Part shown: piece by piece, positions 4,914 through 6,027 of the stretch | How positions within the stretch are numbered: the stretch's first letter is position 1 | How the letters are laid out: each line of letters opens with the position of its first letter | Translations under genes and position numbers: made by a program | From: Anaerolineae bacterium | GTDB lineage: Bacteria > Chloroflexota > Anaerolineae > B4-G1 | Reading direction: 5' to 3' | Assembly: GCA_030612185.1 (NCBI GenBank) | Contig: JAUWOI010000288.1 | Span: 1 to 6,027 of the forward strand | Length of the DNA stretch: 6,027 bases | The notes under the pieces: model-generated | What the model was told of the DNA's origin: nothing | The model's database searches: none | What the model saw: the letters and a program-made list of their open reading frames with translations, nothing else

Positions 4914-6027
4914 ATGCAAGCCTATTGTATGAAGTGCAAAGCCAAGCGCGAGGTGCAGAACCCTAAGCCAGTGTTCACCAGCAATGGGACGCCGGCCACG
5001 CGGGGGGTGTGCCCGATGTGTGGTACGAAAATGTTCAGGATGGGCCGTACCCCGGCCCACGAAGGACTCGATCCAGATAAGCACACCGTCGCCTCCAAAA
5101 ACAAGGCTAAACCGGCGAAGAAACCCAAGATGGTGATCGTCGAGTCGCCGGCCAAAGCGCGCACGGTGGGGAGGTTCCTGGGGAAGAAGTACACAGTTCG
5201 GGCCTCGGTGGGACACGTGCGCGACCTGCTCCGCTCCTCTATGTCGGTGGACGTGGAGAATGACTTCACGCCCCGCTACCGGGTGCCCAACGAGAAAAGG
5301 CAGGTGGTGAAGGAACTGCAGAAGGAAGTTAAGAAGGCCGCCGAGGTCTATCTGGCCACTGACTCCGACCGGGAGGGGGAGGCCATTGCCTGGCACCTGA
5401 TGGAGGCGGCGAAGATCAAGCCTTCTCAGGCGCGGCGGGTGGTCTTCCATGAGATCACCCGGGACGCTATTGAGGAGGCCTTCGCCCACCCCGGCAAAAT
5501 CAACATGAACCTGGTGAACGCTCAACAGGCCCGGCGTATCTTGGACCGGCTGGTGGGCTACAGCCTGAGTCCCCTCCTGTGGCGCAAGGTGCGGGGGCGG
5601 CTCAGCGCCGGTCGGGTGCAGTCGGTGGCGGTCCGCCTGGTGGTAGAGCGGGAACGGGAGATCGAAAATTTCGTGCCTCATGAGTACTGGTCCATCAAGG
5701 CGGAACTGGCAAAGCGGGAGGATCATCACCCGCCGCGTAGTTTCGTCGCCGAACTCCATCGCATCCGCGGGGAGAAGGTAGACCTTAAGGATGAGGCCGC
5801 TACGCAGACGATGGTGGACGAACTGGAACAGTCAACCTATGTAGTTGCCTCGGTCAAGAAAGGGCAACGGAGACGACAGCCTTCCCCGCCCTTCACCACC
5901 AGCACGATGCAGCAGGAGGCCTCCCGCCGCCTGCGCTTCACTCCCCGTCGCACGATGCGCATCGCCCAACAACTCTACGAGGGGATCGACCTGGACGGCA
6001 ATGGCCCGATGGGTCTGATCACCTATA
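4914..6027 (+). CDS. topA: DNA topoisomerase I with N-terminal zinc-ribbon (DUF5679-like) domain, 3' truncated by window
   Basis: TopA is a type IA topoisomerase that relaxes negative supercoils by single-strand cleavage. The 371 codons present begin with a short domain of about 44 residues holding C5xxC8 and C33xxC36 (YCMKCKAKREV, then GVCPMCGTKMFRMG), which resembles DUF5679 and should bind zinc. A Lys/Ala/Pro linker (about 61-71) follows. The Toprim domain starts at KMVIVESPAKARTVGRFLG (72-90), with SVGHVRDL (98-105) and the acidic motif ATDSDREGEAIAWHL (148-162: D150, D152, E154). VFHEITRDAI (177-186) and NAQQARRILDRLVGY then RLSAGRVQSVAVRLVVERE (202-247) follow. The last full codon in the window, Y371 in GLITY, lines up with the catalytic tyrosine (E. 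coli Y319). The usual C-terminal zinc fingers lie outside the window. A TTG at 4905 is an alternative start. Confidence 0.96.
   Translation, partial: MQAYCMKCKAKREVQNPKPVFTSNGTPATRGVCPMCGTKMFRMGRTPAHEGLDPDKHTVASKNKAKPAKKPKMVIVESPAKARTVGRFLGKKYTVRASVGHVRDLLRSSMSVDVENDFTPRYRVPNEKRQVVKELQKEVKKAAEVYLATDSDREGEAIAWHLMEAAKIKPSQARRVVFHEITRDAIEEAFAHPGKINMNLVNAQQARRILDRLVGYSLSPLLWRKVRGRLSAGRVQSVAVRLVVEREREIENFVPHEYWSIKAELAKREDHHPPRSFVAELHRIRGEKVDLKDEAATQTMVDELEQSTYVVASVKKGQRRRQPSPPFTTSTMQQEASRRLRFTPRRTMRIAQQLYEGIDLDGNGPMGLITY

Noticed and set aside
4863..5759. 298-codon minus-strand frame opposite topA
   Set aside because: The + strand carries continuous TopA motifs; the mirrored product has the His/Leu/Pro-rich composition of an antisense shadow.

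Overview
The window is a GC-rich, tightly packed bacterial segment with every gene on the + strand. It opens in the last codons of ffh and closes inside topA. The gene order (ffh, rpsP, KH-domain gene, rimM, dprA, then topA) is a conserved housekeeping neighbourhood. The style of the proteins, above all a topoisomerase I carrying a small zinc-ribbon domain at its N-terminus, suggests Chloroflexota (Anaerolineae or a relative). That assignment is inference: there is no rRNA here and no search could be run.

Left part (1-1702): the SRP-RNA-binding end of Ffh, ribosomal protein S16 with an unusually long acidic tail, a KhpA-type KH RNA-binding protein, and the 16S maturation factor RimM. This is the common ffh-rpsP-KH-rimM cluster of protein targeting and ribosome assembly. 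The trmD and rplS genes that usually follow rimM are missing, and dprA (1711-2820) follows after 8 bases. Two notable RNA structures lie here. In the rpsP-khpA gap, a perfect 9-bp hairpin overlaps a 10-base segment that is perfectly complementary to the khpA ribosome binding site. In the N-terminal codons of rimM there is a perfect 10-bp GC-rich hairpin.

Right part (2941-6027): mannose-1-phosphate guanylyltransferase (manC-like), two unrecognised small genes, and the 5' two-fifths or so of topA. The four genes overlap or are separated by 11-13 bases, so they are probably co-transcribed. dprA and topA are neighbours in many bacteria, so the manC-hypothetical-hypothetical group looks like an insertion between them.

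The most unusual structure is a pair of related intergenic elements (about 203-299 and 2823-2924), one before rpsP and one before manC. Each is a run of in-phase 8-bp units (consensus ATTGGTAS) followed by units of the opposite orientation, so each can fold into one long imperfect hairpin. The two copies share 25 of 26 bases over their best stretch although they lie 2.6 kb apart.

No tRNA, rRNA, CRISPR array, transposase or prophage gene was seen. No dramatic new multi-gene system is evident. The best candidates for something undescribed are the octamer hairpin family, the possible khpA translational switch, and the two unknown genes in front of topA.
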